Made by a program: the position numbers and the translations under genes | Source of the DNA: Artocarpus heterophyllus | Lineage: Eukaryota > Streptophyta > Magnoliopsida > Rosales > Moraceae | Length of the DNA: 64,000 nucleotides | Assembly: GCA_025403435.1 (NCBI GenBank) | Contig: CM046338.1 | Span: 18,823,399-18,887,398, forward strand | Direction of reading: 5' to 3' | The notes under the pieces: generated by a model | Database searches by the model: none | The model's input: only the letters and a program-made list of their open reading frames with translations | What the model was told of the DNA's origin: nothing | Shown here: piece after piece, positions 24,874 through 36,033 of the stretch | Layout: each line of letters opens with the position of its first letter | Numbering within the stretch: the stretch's first letter is position 1

Positions 24874-25135
24874 TGTAGAAATCCAGGTCATTACAACTAG
24901 GATATGCAGAATATTTTGTACAGCTATGCATAATATATTTTGTACAGCCAAGTAGGCTTGTTTTTAGGGGATATGTTTATTCACCAAATTCCATGGAGAT
25001 ATACTCTCCTTTAATTAGGAAATTTCTTATTTATTGCTAAATATTTTTCTCAACTATCTTGTATTATATATATCTGTTTGTATTCTCAAACAAGAATAAG
25101 AGAAAACATTATTTTCTCATTCAAACAAAACTTCA
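24874..25135 (+). repeat. 5' LTR of copia 2
   Basis: Starts TGTAGAAATCCAGG and ends AAAACTTCA. A TATATATATC stretch near 25064-25073 is the probable promoter TATA region of the element. Confidence 0.95.
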
Positions 25136-25176
25136 TGGCATCAGAGCATTTCTGATAACAGTTTCAGAGTGTTTCA

Positions 25177-28100
25177 ATGGCATCTCCCACCTCAGAAAAA
25201 TTGTCCTCCTCTTCCCAAGTTCCCACGGTTACTAGTTCTAATGGAGGAGCAGAGTCTGGCGCTCTTCTTATTACTCTTCTTATTACTGGACACAAACTGA
25301 ATGGCCAGAATTATCTGCAATGGTCTCACTCGGTTATGATGTTCATTTGTAGTCGAGGAAAAGACGATTACATCACAAGTGCAGCCAAGAAACCAAAGTT
25401 TGATGATCCATCCTTCAAGACATGGAAGGCTGAAAACAACCTTGTCATGTCATGGCTTATAAATTCCATGACAAATGAAGTTGGAGAAAATTTCATTCTC
25501 TATGAAACAGCACAAGAAATCTGGGATGCAGCTCGGGAAACCTTTTCAGATAGAGAAGATACAGCGGAGGCGTTTGAGATTGAAGGGATTCTTCATGATC
25601 TCCGTCAAAGGGATCTCACGGTCACCCAATATTTCAGTCATTTGACTAAGTATTGGTAGCAACTTGATATGTATGAGACTACTCAATGGGATTGTCCAAC
25701 TGATGCTATAAAATATAAGAAAGTTGTTGAAAAGAAAAGAATTTACAAGTTCCTTTTAGGGCTCAACAAGAATCTCGATGAAGTTCGTGGTCGAATTCTT
25801 GCCATTAAGCCATTGCCTAACCTACGTGAAGTCGCCGCCGAAGTTAGACGTGAAGAGAGCCGTAAGAAAGTGATGATGGGCACTGGAAATCAGCCAACAA
25901 ACAATGATGCCTCTGCCTTAGTATCTCGAAAAGCTGATGACAACCGAATCAAGAAAGGAAGACCATTTTGTGATCATTGTAAGAAGACAGGACATACCCG
26001 TGACACTTGCTGGGAGATACATGGAAAGCCACATGATCCATTTTGTGATCACTGTGAGAAGACAGGGCATACCCGTGACACTTGCTGGGACATACATGGA
26101 AAGCCACATGATTGGAAGCAAAAAAAAAACAGGAGAGAAGGTCGTGGCAACCATGTTGTAGCCGAGGAGCTTCCAAGCCAATTCAGTAAGGAGCAACTAA
26201 AAATCCTCCAAAAATTCATTTTTGATGCTCAACAAATGTCTTCCTCAAACAATAATCCTTCAGCAACTGCAATAGTGGCCCAAAAAGGTAACTCTTTAGC
26301 TGCCCTTAATGTTAAAAAGGTGGACAAAAAGTTTTTATGGATAGTCGATTTTGGGGCATCCGATCATATGACTGGTGATGCATCTCTTATCCAAAATCTT
26401 AAACCTTGTTCTGAAAACTATAATGTTCGAATAGCTGATGGATCGGTCTCAAAGGTGACTGGCATAGGTTCTGTTGCTGTCTCAGAGAACTTAACTCTTA
26501 ATTCTGTGTTGTTGGTACCTAATTTGGATTGCAACCTTTTATCTATAAGGCAACTCACTCAGGAAAAGAATTGTGTTGTTAAATTCTCATCTAAATGTTG
26601 CGTTTTTCAGGATTTGACTTCGGGACAGATGGTTGGCAGTGCTGACCTGCACTTAGGACTCTACATGTTCTTAGCAGCCGAATACTGGGGACAACAATCA
26701 ATTGAAGAAAGATGGTCTTTTTCTGCCTTTAGAAATAATAAAGATAGTGAAGTTATGCTATGGCACTATCGTTTAGGTCATCCAAATCATATGTATCTCA
26801 AAAAACTATTTCCTTCATTGTTTAATAAAAACTCTGTGAAATTTCAATGTGAAACTTGTCACTTGTCTAAACATGTTCGAAATTCTTATCCTGTCCAAGA
26901 ATATAAAGAATCACGTCCTTTTTCAATAATCCACAGTGATGTTTGGGGACCATACAGAATAAATAATGTTACAGGGGTTCGTTGGTTCGTCACATTTATA
27001 GATGATCACTCACGGCTGTCTTGGGTATTCCTCATGAAAGAAAAATCTGAGGTAGGTCATTTGTTCAAATCCGTCAATAATATGGTTCATACCCAATTCA
27101 ACACAAAAATCCAAATTCTTCATACTGATAATGCCAAAGATTATTTCAACTCTATTCTTGGGGAATATTTAACACAAGAGGGAATTATTCATAAAAGTTC
27201 TTGGACTAACACTCCTGAACAAAACGGAATTGCTGAAAGAAAAAATAGACATTTGTTAGATGTTGCACAGGCAATGATGATTCAATCTCATGTTCCAAAA
27301 TTTTTTTGGGGTGAAGCCGTTCTTACTGCAGCATATTTAATCAACCGAATGCCCTCTCGTGTCCTTAAATTCCAAACTCCGTGTCAAGTCTTCAAAAATT
27401 CTTATCCATCTACACGTCTCATTTCATCCATTCCTCTCAAAGTGTTCGGGTGTACATCATTTGTTCATATTCCTCAACAATCGAGAAGTAAACCTGATCC
27501 CAAGGCCATAAAATCTATATTTCTCGGGTATGCACCAAATCAAAAGGGGTATAAGTGTTATTCACCTCTCACAAAGAAATTTTATCACTCTATGGACTTG
27601 ACATTCTTCGAAAATCAACCTTTTTACTCCAAAAATGATATTTAAGGTGAGAGTGAGATTTTTGAACATTCTTTTTGGGAATTCCAGAGTAACACCCAAA
27701 CATCCCAACAATTAGAACCACTCAAACCTGTCGAGTCAGAATCAATTCCTCCTATTACCTCTCCGATCATAGAAAACCAGTCCCAAACACAATCCATGTG
27801 TGTTCCCGCAACAAACAATGATCTCTTGGTGTACTCCAGAAGGAAGAAAAGTCAAGAACATGTAGAGGAACAAATGCAAGAAGGGACTCGTCATGAAGCT
27901 GAACCGAAGCCAATCCTAGAAGAAACACAACCAGGTAACACTCTTTCGGATTCTGATAATATAATTCCACTAGATCTTGATTTGCCGATTGCTCAGAGAA
28001 AAGGTGTGAGGACATGTACTCATCATCCTATTTACAACTTCATTTCTTACAAGAAGTTGTCTCCAGATTACAGGGCCTTTGCTACTAAACTCACGAAAAT

Positions 28101-29647
28101 TCAAATTCCTAATAGCATTCAAGAAGCTATGCAGGTTCGTGAATGGAAGCAAGCCGTTATAAAAGAACTCAAGGCTCTTGAAAAGAATGATACATGGGAA
28201 ATAGTCAATTGGCCTCCAGGAAAGAATCCAGTGGGATGCAAGTGGATCTTTACTGTCAAACACAATGCAGATGGCAGTATAGACAGGTTCAAGGCTCGGT
28301 TGGTTGCTAAAGGTTTCACACAAACCTATAGTATTGACTACCAGGAGACCTTTGCTCCTGTTTGCAAAACTTAACACTATTCGAGTACTTTTGTCTCTTG
28401 TAGTGAACTGTGACTGGAATCTTCATCAATTAGATATCAAGAATGCCTTTCTTAATCGAGACTTGGAGGAAGAAGTGTACATGGAAATTCCTACAGGACT
28501 CAAAACTCAGGCAAACTCGGACAAGGTTTGTAAATTGAAGAAATCTCTTTATGGCCTAAAACAATCTCCTAGAGCATGGTTTGATCGATTTACCAAAGTG
28601 GTAAAGAAGTCTGGTTACTCTCAATGCCAGTCTGATCATACTTTGTTTGTTAAACATTCTCCTGTTGGAAGGATATCTATCATTATTGTGTACGTGGATG
28701 ATATAATCCTGACAGGAAATCATGATGAGGAGATTAAAGAACTCAAGAGGCTTCTAGTTCTTGAATTTGAGGTCAAGGACCTTGGAAACCTAAAATATTT
28801 CCTCGGGATGGAAATTGCAAGATCTAAAACAGGAATTGTGGTCTCTCAATGTAAGTATGTCCTTGATTTACTCAAGGAAACCGGGATGCTTGGTTGCAAA
28901 CCTGCAGACACGCCAATGGAAGCAATCACCAAAGGCAAAGGAGAAGAAGACAATGTTCCTGTTGACAAAGGAAGGTACCAAAGATTGGTAGGAAGACTTA
29001 TCTACCTCTCACACACCAGACCCGACATTGGTTTCACTGTTAGTGTTGCTAGTCAATTCATGAATAATCCTACTAAAGAACATATGGACCGGGCATACCA
29101 TATTATGAGGTATTTGAAGAAGACTCCAGGAGAAGGCCTTCATTTTAAGAAGACTGTGAGAAGGAACATTGAAGTATTCATTAATGCTGATTGGGTTGGT
29201 TCTATTACTGACCGAAGATCCACATCAGGGTATTATACTTATGTGTGGGGGAATCTGGTTACGTGGCGAAGTAAAAAGCAGACTGTTGTTGCTTGGAGTA
29301 GTGCAGAAGCAGAATTTCGAGCTATGGCTCACGGGATATGTTAAGGAATGTGGTTAAAACGTCTACTCCTTGGGCTTAAAGTTCCAGTAAACGATCCCAT
29401 CAACATGATGTGTGACAATCAAGCCGCTATAAGTATAGCCAAGAATCCTGTTCATCACGATCGAACTAAACATGTAGAGATAGATAGACATTTCATCAAA
29501 GAAAAACTCGAAGGTGGCGCAATCAATCTCTCCTACATTCCAAGTGCTCAACAAACAGCAAACATTCTTACTAAGGCATTGTCAAAGACAAAGTTCGAAG
29601 AGATGAAGTCCAAGCTAGGCTTACTCAACATTTACAGCCCAACTTGA
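25177..29647 (+). pseudogene. gag-pol of copia 2, three stops and one frameshift
   Basis: One frame starting MASPTSEKLSSSS runs to the TGA at 29645, broken by TAG at 25657, TAA at 27643, a +1 change near 28363 (one extra base in a T run) and TAA at 29342. Domains: gag (UBN2 type), two zinc knuckles CDHCxKTGHTRDTCW (25969 and 26044), protease with DFGASDH at 26347 where the family has DSG or DTG, GAG-pre-integrase WHYRLGHPNH (about 26762), integrase core (HSDVWGPY, HTDNAKDYF, EQNGIAERKN), RT with YVDD at 28691-28702, and RNase H with NADWVGS at about 29180 where D is usual for the first N. The protease and RNase H changes add to the stops as signs of inactivation. The damage is light, so this copy died fairly recently. 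Confidence 0.95.
25963..26112 (+). repeat. 75 bp tandem duplication of the gag zinc knuckle
   Basis: Copies 25963-26037 and 26038-26112 each encode PFCDHCxKTGHTRDTCW plus xIHGKPHD (25 codons), differing at a few bases. The copy in copia 1 has a single knuckle. The reading frame is kept. Confidence 0.95.
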
Positions 29648-29653
29648 GGGGGG

Positions 29654-29914
29654 TGTAGAAATCTAGGTCATTACAACTAGGATATGTAGAATATTTTATA
29701 CAGCTATGCATAATATATTTTGGATAGCCAAGTAGGCTTGTTTTTAGGGGATACGTTTATTCACCAAATTCCATGGAGATATACTCTCCTTCAATTAGGA
29801 AATTTCTTATTTATTGCTGAATATTTTCTCAGCCATCTTGTATTATATATATCTGTTTGTATTCTCAAACAAGAATAAGAGAAAACAGTATTTTCTCATT
29901 CAAACAAAACTTCA
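29654..29914 (+). repeat. 3' LTR of copia 2
   Basis: Starts TGTAGAAATCTAGG and ends AAAACTTCA, followed by the TSD GAATG. Confidence 0.95.
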
Positions 29915-29919
29915 GAATG

Positions 29920-30926
29920 ATTTTTTTTCTTATTGTTATCAAGAAAAAGAGGAGAGAGGAGCAATTCCTCTTCCTTTGCTTTGGTGAGGCCAAGTTGTTA
30001 ACAATGGCCCATGCGGAGATCGACAACTCACACGACATCAACGACAAGGGAGCCAACCCCACGTGACGATGTGATGCCGCAACATTGCCCACGCTTGATG
30101 ACCCTCTTTTGGAGATCGACGGTCCATGTTATGATGATGATGATGACGAAGCCAGCACCATGCCTGACGGCTTCCCTCCACAGCCCTCTCACGGAGATCA
30201 ACAGCTCACGTGGTATGGAGATCGACGGCCCTCGCTTTTTGTGAACATGCCACTCCATGAGCTTCCTACACGTCGCAAACAGGCCCGTGGTTGTGGTGGG
30301 TGGTCTCCGGTATGGTTGGTTGGTGGCTGTAGGTGGAGTTAGCCGGAAAGAGTATGAGTGGTGGGAGGGGGGCTGCTTTTTTGGTGGAATATTCAGTTTT
30401 GAAAAAAATTGAAAACAAGTTTTTTTTTTTTTTAAATGGGTCTTTTAAGAGGTGTTTTTAGAAATGTTTTGGAGATGTGTGGGTCTAAAATTTTAACCAA
30501 ACATATTTTCAAAACCATTTTCATCTTGTGTTTTTGAAAATGGGAGAAAACATCTCAAAAACAAAACCAAAACCAAATGGAGCTCAGTTTGCATATAGCT
30601 ATGTATTCTCTATAGTCACACTAAACAATGGTAAGACATCCATTGAGATGCTTAATTTCTGCTTTTGTTTGTCAAAAATTTTGCATCCTTGAAATGTTAG
30701 TCACCTTTAAAGGGGTAGATCTTCCTATATAAAGAAAAAAAGAACAAGATAAAAAAGGGATAGGATTTGCAATATTTTGTCCTCAAGTGGTAAATTGTAA
30801 TAATAATAATAATCATCACCATCAACAATAGAATAGGACCTGTTTGTATAATTTATGTGAACAGGCTAGGAAATTAAAATGCCAAAGATGCAGATATTTT
30901 CAAACAAAAACGTTCAAGAACAAATG
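29920..30926. other. Spacer with GGAGATCGAC-type repeats
   Basis: From 30015 to 30230 the sequence is GC-rich and repeats GGAGATCGAC or GGAGATCAAC four times, each followed by AACTC, GGTCC, AGCTC or GGCCC; short open frames here (69-85 codons) resemble no known protein. From 30360 to 30595 it is T-rich with AAACCAAAACCAAATGG at its right end, looking like the end of a worn DNA transposon. (AAT)n lies near 30799. No gene is supported. Confidence 0.5.
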
Positions 30927-30934
30927 TGACTTTC

Positions 30935-31733
30935 TAGAGGCGTCAAAAGGGCCGGCCCTTTTGACCCTACGCCCATGACGGGCTTGTGACGTGTCAGGCC
31001 CGACCCTCTATAGTAGAGTGTCATGCTTGAGCCGTGCCTAAGGGGGAAACCTCAGGTCGAGCCTTGGCCCTTAAAGGGCCGTGTCAGACCCAGGCCTGGG
31101 CTTGGGCCAAAGCCCTATAGGGTATAAGTAGGGCCGACCAGCCCTATGATTTTTAATTTTAAAATTCTTAAATTTTTTGTTTATTTTTGAGATGATTAAT
31201 AAAAAAATTAATAAGCATAAAATCATGATATTAGTAAATGTAAAAAAATATTTCTAAATATTATATAGAGTATTAAAGAATATAAATTCTTTTTTTTTTT
31301 CAATATGTGATTTAAGTAAGTTTATATTTAAATTTGTAATATGTTTTGTAGACAATGATACATATATTTGGAAATCAAAAATTACACAAATAACTGTCTA
31401 GTTGAATGGTTAATAAACTCTTATTTCTTTTAAAGATTTAAGGTTAAAACCTCAATAAACTCAAAATAAGGGTTTTTCTTGAACACCTAAAAGGCAAGCT
31501 TGAAGGGCTTTTAGTGTGCTTGGGCCGGGCTGGACCCGTCACGTGCCTAGGTCTGCCCAAGCCTTTCACGGGTCAGGGTTGTGCTGGCTCTATGGGCTTA
31601 GGGGGTCAAGCCCAGCCCTAGCCCATCAGGGGGTGCCGTGCCAGCCCGGCCCACTATAGTGCAAGGCTAGGCTAGATTGAGCTATGCCTTGCACTATTGT
31701 CGACTAAGCTAAGCCCTCCATTTGACACCTCTA
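30935..31733. mobile_element. Non-autonomous hAT-type element, 799 bp
   Basis: Ends are TAGAGGCGTCAAAAGGG and, on the other strand, TAGAGGTGTCAAATGG. They are flanked by TGACTTTC (30927-30934) and CGACTTTC (31734-31741), an 8 bp duplication with one change, the size made by hAT transposases. Both ends are GC-rich with many GGGCC/GGCCC runs (31000-31130 and 31500-31660) around an AT-rich middle. No transposase is encoded, so it would have been moved in trans. Confidence 0.9.
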
Positions 31734-31741
31734 CGACTTTC

Positions 31742-32115
31742 TGTTCTCTACTATGCATCAATTGGGTCAAATTTACTTGTCCATTGCTTATCATCAATTA
31801 TCAGGTTGGTATACAACTTAATTATTCATGCTCCAGGATAAGTAAAATGACTAACAATTCATTAGAAAAAAAATCTTTACAATAGAATTTCTTTTTTCTC
31901 ATAATTCTCACTTAAGAGTCCTCAAATAATTATGCTACTAGAAATATAGTAAACTCTAAACTAACAGTACAATGTATATTCACACTTCAAATCTCCTAGA
32001 AAGACAAAAAGAGGATAATCTCAAAGTCATAAAATTACAAACAAAATTTCCAACAATTAATTCCCATTTGACTGACAAAACAACAACAACAACAATAATC
32101 TTGTGACAGAGCTAA
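31742..32115. other. Region downstream of the RING gene
   Basis: AT-rich and without an open frame; on - it holds the 3' untranslated part of the RING gene. An (AAC)n stretch lies at about 32081-32095. Nothing else is seen. Confidence 0.5.
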
Positions 32116-32634
32116 TCAATCCTGCAATTGGTACCGACACAAAGGACAAGTCCTCTTCCTCTTGAGCCACTCCACAATACAATCCTCATGAAACTTGTGG
32201 CCACACCCAAAAATCTCCCCAACTCTCCCTGCATCTTCCATTAATCCCATCTCCTCCTGACAAACCCCGCAAACCAATCCCTCCTCAGCCGCCACCGACA
32301 CCGCCTTCAACCCCGCAAGAACCCGCACTGCTGCTGCCGCCTCGGCGACATCTTCCTCCGGCCTTGCCAGTATCCTGGCCAAGTGGATGGCCACCTCCAT
32401 CTCCACCTCCTTCATAACGACACCAAACTCCCTGTTCATTTCTCGTGCCCGCGCCGCCGCCGCCTCCGCCGTCATCTTCGCGAGGAGTACATCCTGTTGC
32501 TCCTCTGCATCCAATTCTCCGTTGAACGTCCGTGGATCATATGAGCCGTCGAAGGTCGAGTAACGCCCCCAGTTGCTCAGCCTGTGAAGAAGCTCGGCTC
32601 TGCTCTCCGCGATCGCTATGACAATATTATCCAT
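32116..32634 (-). CDS. RING-H2 finger protein, probable E3 ubiquitin ligase, 172 aa
   Basis: Single exon. The first ATG in frame is 32634-32632 (MDNIVIAIAESR); an upstream in-frame GTG at 32667 is not used here. The C-terminus is a complete RING-H2: C122-x2-C125-x18-C144-x-H146-x2-H149-x2-C152-x10-C163-x2-C166, with the motif CGHKFHEDCIVEWL, ending six residues after the last cysteine. Residues about 40-115 are Ala/Glu/Arg-rich and probably helical (MTAEAAAARAREMNREFG). There is no signal peptide or membrane segment, so it is probably soluble. RING-H2 proteins bind an E2 enzyme and pass ubiquitin to a target; the target is unknown. A TA-rich stretch at 32737-32766 lies about 100 bp upstream and may serve as the core promoter. 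The frame is intact and GC-rich compared with its AT-rich surroundings, which supports a live gene. Confidence 0.88.
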   Translation of the reverse strand: MDNIVIAIAESRAELLHRLSNWGRYSTFDGSYDPRTFNGELDAEEQQDVLLAKMTAEAAAARAREMNREFGVVMKEVEMEVAIHLARILARPEEDVAEAAAAVRVLAGLKAVSVAAEEGLVCGVCQEEMGLMEDAGRVGEIFGCGHKFHEDCIVEWLKRKRTCPLCRYQLQD

Positions 32635-32731
32635 TGTTATTGATTGCAGCTTCACTTTCGCTTTCACCCCACAATAGCGAGCAAGATCTCTAGTCTTGAC
32701 TCTCAGTTGTGCGTTGAGTGATGCTTGTATT

Positions 32732-32736
<5 letters not shown>

Positions 32737-32766
<30 letters not shown>
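32737..32766. repeat. (TA)n microsatellite in the RING gene promoter
   Basis: Two TA runs separated by TGTATA lie about 105-130 bp upstream of the RING start codon. They are likely length-variable and could include the TATA box. Confidence 0.8.
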
Positions 32767-33508
32767 GCCTGTTATATGTTATATATAGGTCGGTGCAGAG
32801 TAGAGAAATCGCGTGGGGAAAAAAGCGTCTGGTCTACGAAATAGGTTATTTTAAGAAGGCTTCAACGACCTTCAAATCTTCAATCTCAATTCAAAGTTGG
32901 CAGAATTGTGATGGTCTATGACTGCGTTCAACGGGTAATAAGGGTTTCCATCTTTTTCTTGGAAGCATGCGGATTGGAGAATCTCAAGTTCTATTATATA
33001 ATTATTATATTTTAAAACTTTTCCATTGTTGACTAGGACGATAATCCTTATTTTGTTTATTTTGTAATTTTTTAAACGTGTCAATTCTATAGTTTTATTA
33101 TAAGGGCTTTTTTATGTTTTTACATGTTATAAAGTTTTTTTGAGTGAAGTTTAAAATATTTTAAAAAATCTAGTTAAGAGTTTTTTTTTTCATTATTTAT
33201 TAGTTTTTGAAGATGAATTTGTAACTAAAATTTTCAATTTAAAAGATATTTAATAGTTTTTAAAAACAATAAAATAAATTAAGAAAAACTAAAGCTATAA
33301 AGTACATTTATGCAATTAATCCTTTATACTTATTACCTTTAAAACAAACTTTCATAATTTTATATCTTTTTATAGGCTTTTTCTGCCCTCCCACTTTATT
33401 TCTATAGGGGTCTGACTTCCTTAAAAAAGTTGTGCCAGCTTCTAAGCAAGGTAGGAAGAAACTTTAGGGTTGCAGGCTCGAGTACTACGGTTAGCCGTTT
33501 CCTTTTTA

Positions 33509-33686
33509 TAGGGTGTTTGAAAGAGTGGTGGAAACTAATAGTGGGAATCACTTTTATTGTGACATGTGAGAATTTTATATGTAACATATTTTGTTTATTG
33601 TTATTGTAGCACATAAGAGCTTTACACTGTTTATAACTGAGATTGTGGTAAAAATTAAATGATTCCTACCACTGCCAAACACTCCT
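33509..33686. mobile_element. Tourist-like MITE copy 1 (178 bp)
   Basis: Ends TAGGGTGTTTG and, reversed, AGGAGTGTTTG. The flanks are TTA on both sides (33506-33508, 33687-33689), as made by PIF/Harbinger transposases. The centre shares TAT.TAACATAT or AGCACATAAGAGCTTTACA.T with copies 2 and 3. Confidence 0.8.
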
Positions 33687-36033
33687 TTAGTCATTAGCTT
33701 GTTCTTGACGTATCGAACCGGGTGTTCATATTTGTAGTAAAAGGAAAGCATCTTTACATGCTGGTACTAAAAATCAATTCCTTACCACTTGTCTATTATC
33801 CATGAAAAGAGCCCACATAGAAATAGAATTCTCCAGTATCTGTGTAGAGAAACTATGAACTTGCTAGCCATCCAAACTGTCAGAGTGGCGAATATTTTAT
33901 TTCTGATCAGATTTTAATGGGCGTTAACTTCCAATGGTAGAGATATTGATATATACCTATTTAGTGGATACATATTGGACTGAACTTAAAATGTAATTTA
34001 TTTATCAATAATTATGTTTAACTATATTAATGTATTTTGATAATCATTTATGTGTTGATTCTATCCTTGAAATGAATTCACGACTTTATACTTATAACTT
34101 ATGTCTTTTGATATATTGATGGAAAGAATTTTGATTATCAAAGATTTTCATGTTAGTATATTAGAAGTATGACTTATTTTTTTTGAGAGCATGATTCATA
34201 GATAAGGAATCCATAACTCCTCAACAAGAGTTAATGCTATCATTTTCAAAGGCATTATTTGAGATTTGAAAGAAATTAATGAGACCTTAGTCATTTGGTT
34301 ATCTTGGTAACAAAATGATAGACTATCTGTTTGTGTTATTTCAATGGTAAAACAATGATACCTTACATGAAACTATCAGGAAGGTCAATCATAATTTGCC
34401 ATTTTGTTAATTAGAGATATCCAATAAAAATACACATATAACGAGAGATCATAGACAGACCTATGTGAATTTCTTAATACAATAGATAATCAAGAGTTGA
34501 ATTTTAGACTTACGGTAGAGTAGTATTGAAATTAGTAATTACATGGATAATCTAACTGGGATTATTTAATTGTTATCATTGGATCCTGATTTTTATATAT
34601 CCATCGAGTCCTTATCGTAGCTCATAAACTCTCGTGAACATATTGGACTAATTACAGACGTAGCTGATATGATAGAATAACACACGGGTCAGGCCCCTAC
34701 ACTTCATGGGATGTGAGACCATAGTACGTGTGGGATAGGCACTAGGTTGGCCTGCATAGGCTGATAGGTTCATATCTCAAGGTATTTTTAGGAGAGTTAA
34801 TTACTTATAGGGTGTTTAATTAGTGATGAGAACTGTTAATGAGAACCTCTTTTACTGTAGCATATAAAAGTTTTACATTATAATAACTTTTGTTCTTTTT
34901 ATTGTAACATATGAGAGTTTTATATTATTTATAACTGAGTTTGTGGTGTGAACGACCCTTAACCAAATACCTTCTTAGTTATTTTTTGAAAATAATAAAT
35001 CAAATATTAAATTTTTAATAATTATTTTATCATGGATGATGGAGATGCCAATTTAAATTAGGAAGTGAAGTTATTAATTATATGAATTCAAAAGTTAAAT
35101 AATTAATTACAATTTTACTGAGATTTAATTAAAATTTAAATTATAAACATTTTATTGAAATAATTAGCAAAGTATAATTATTTTATTAGACTTGGATTTC
35201 AATTTGATTTTGACGTGTTTGGATGAAGTAGAATCCTACAGGGATCACCTTGTGGTATTGCCAAATTTTGATTGGGAATGGGGCTCAAGGCTGAATTTTC
35301 CCCATGGACAAATTGAAAAAAAAAATCGAAGTATTCTAGTTGGACTAGGACTCCTCTGACAAGTATAAATATGGGCATTGGGTCCTCATTTATTGTCAGG
35401 CTGCTTAAGTGCAAAATTTAGAGAGACACCACTAATCACTCCCCTTTACCAATTAGTTGTTCCATGGAACTTACATGGTTGGAATTAGAAGACACTGGGT
35501 GGTACAGAGTTAGATGAGTCTTGCCTACACATACAATAATGCAAATAAAAGAATAACATAGAAGGAAAGTTGATTTTGATTGTTCTACAAGTGTTTTATC
35601 AGAAATGTTGATGCCGACGACGAGAGGTATAAATAAAGGACATAAAATTATAGTTTATGGCAGCTTGAATTATCTTCTAGCAATTAAAGAAAGCTTATTA
35701 AAAGTTCTGCTATATCAATAGACTAATTTTCCAACATCCCCACCTTAATTTTAGTCTCAATTTTGAACCCAAAAAAAAAAAATAGTTCAAGAAAAGGACT
35801 TACACAGAAAAAAAAAATAAAAAGAAAAAAATTTCTCTTATTGAGAACAAAAGTCAATTTTTCCAGTACAAACTTAAAAAGATACCATGGCTGTGTATCT
35901 GTCTTTTAGCCGTTATATTTGCAAAAAAATGATTTTGATTAGATTTAACGGTTTCAAAACATGCACCATGTGGCAACAACATCCTAATCTAGTGAACCTA
36001 TGGCTTTCTTTAGTTAACATTTAAGTTTCAAAC
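33687..36033. other. AT-rich intergenic stretch with LTR-like remnants and MITE copy 2
   Basis: No gene is supported. At about 35360-35370 a TATAAATAT box follows a segment resembling plant LTR promoters (GGACTAGGACTCCTC). On the opposite strand 35750-35730 reads AAGGTGGGGATGTTGG, which looks like a copia polypurine tract and LTR start on -. I could not pair two LTRs or find a target duplication, so I leave it as undated debris. Confidence 0.4.
34808..34974. mobile_element. Tourist-like MITE copy 2 (167 bp)
   Basis: Starts TAGGGTGTTTAATTAG and ends CAAATACCTTC, flanked by TTA (34805-34807 and 34975-34977). The inside matches copy 1 (TAACATATGAGAGTTTTATA, TTATAACTGAG). Confidence 0.8.

Larger units (their letters stand above)
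24874..29914 (+). mobile_element. Ty1/copia retrotransposon 2, complete with TSD
   Basis: LTRs of 262 bp (24874-25135) and 261 bp (29654-29914) flank one gag-pol. The target duplication GAATG is exact (24869-24873, 29915-29919). The primer site TGGCATCAGAGC begins at 25136, and the polypurine tract CTTGAGGGGGG precedes the 3' LTR. By hand the LTRs differ at about 12 bases and one indel (near 4.5%). With a commonly used plant rate of 1.3e-8 per site per year this is roughly 1.5-2 million years. It lies about 670 bp after the homeodomain stop codon, same strand. Confidence 0.96.

Noticed and set aside
24715..30600. A DNA transposon split by copia 2
   Set aside because: GCCTGTTTGAG on the left and CCAAATGGAGCTC on the right look like worn ends, but the match is too weak and no duplication was found.
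33460..33490. tRNA or SINE B box-like sequence (TTGCAGGCTCGAGTACT)
   Set aside because: No A box or cloverleaf at the right distance, and no poly(A)/T tail with flanking repeats.
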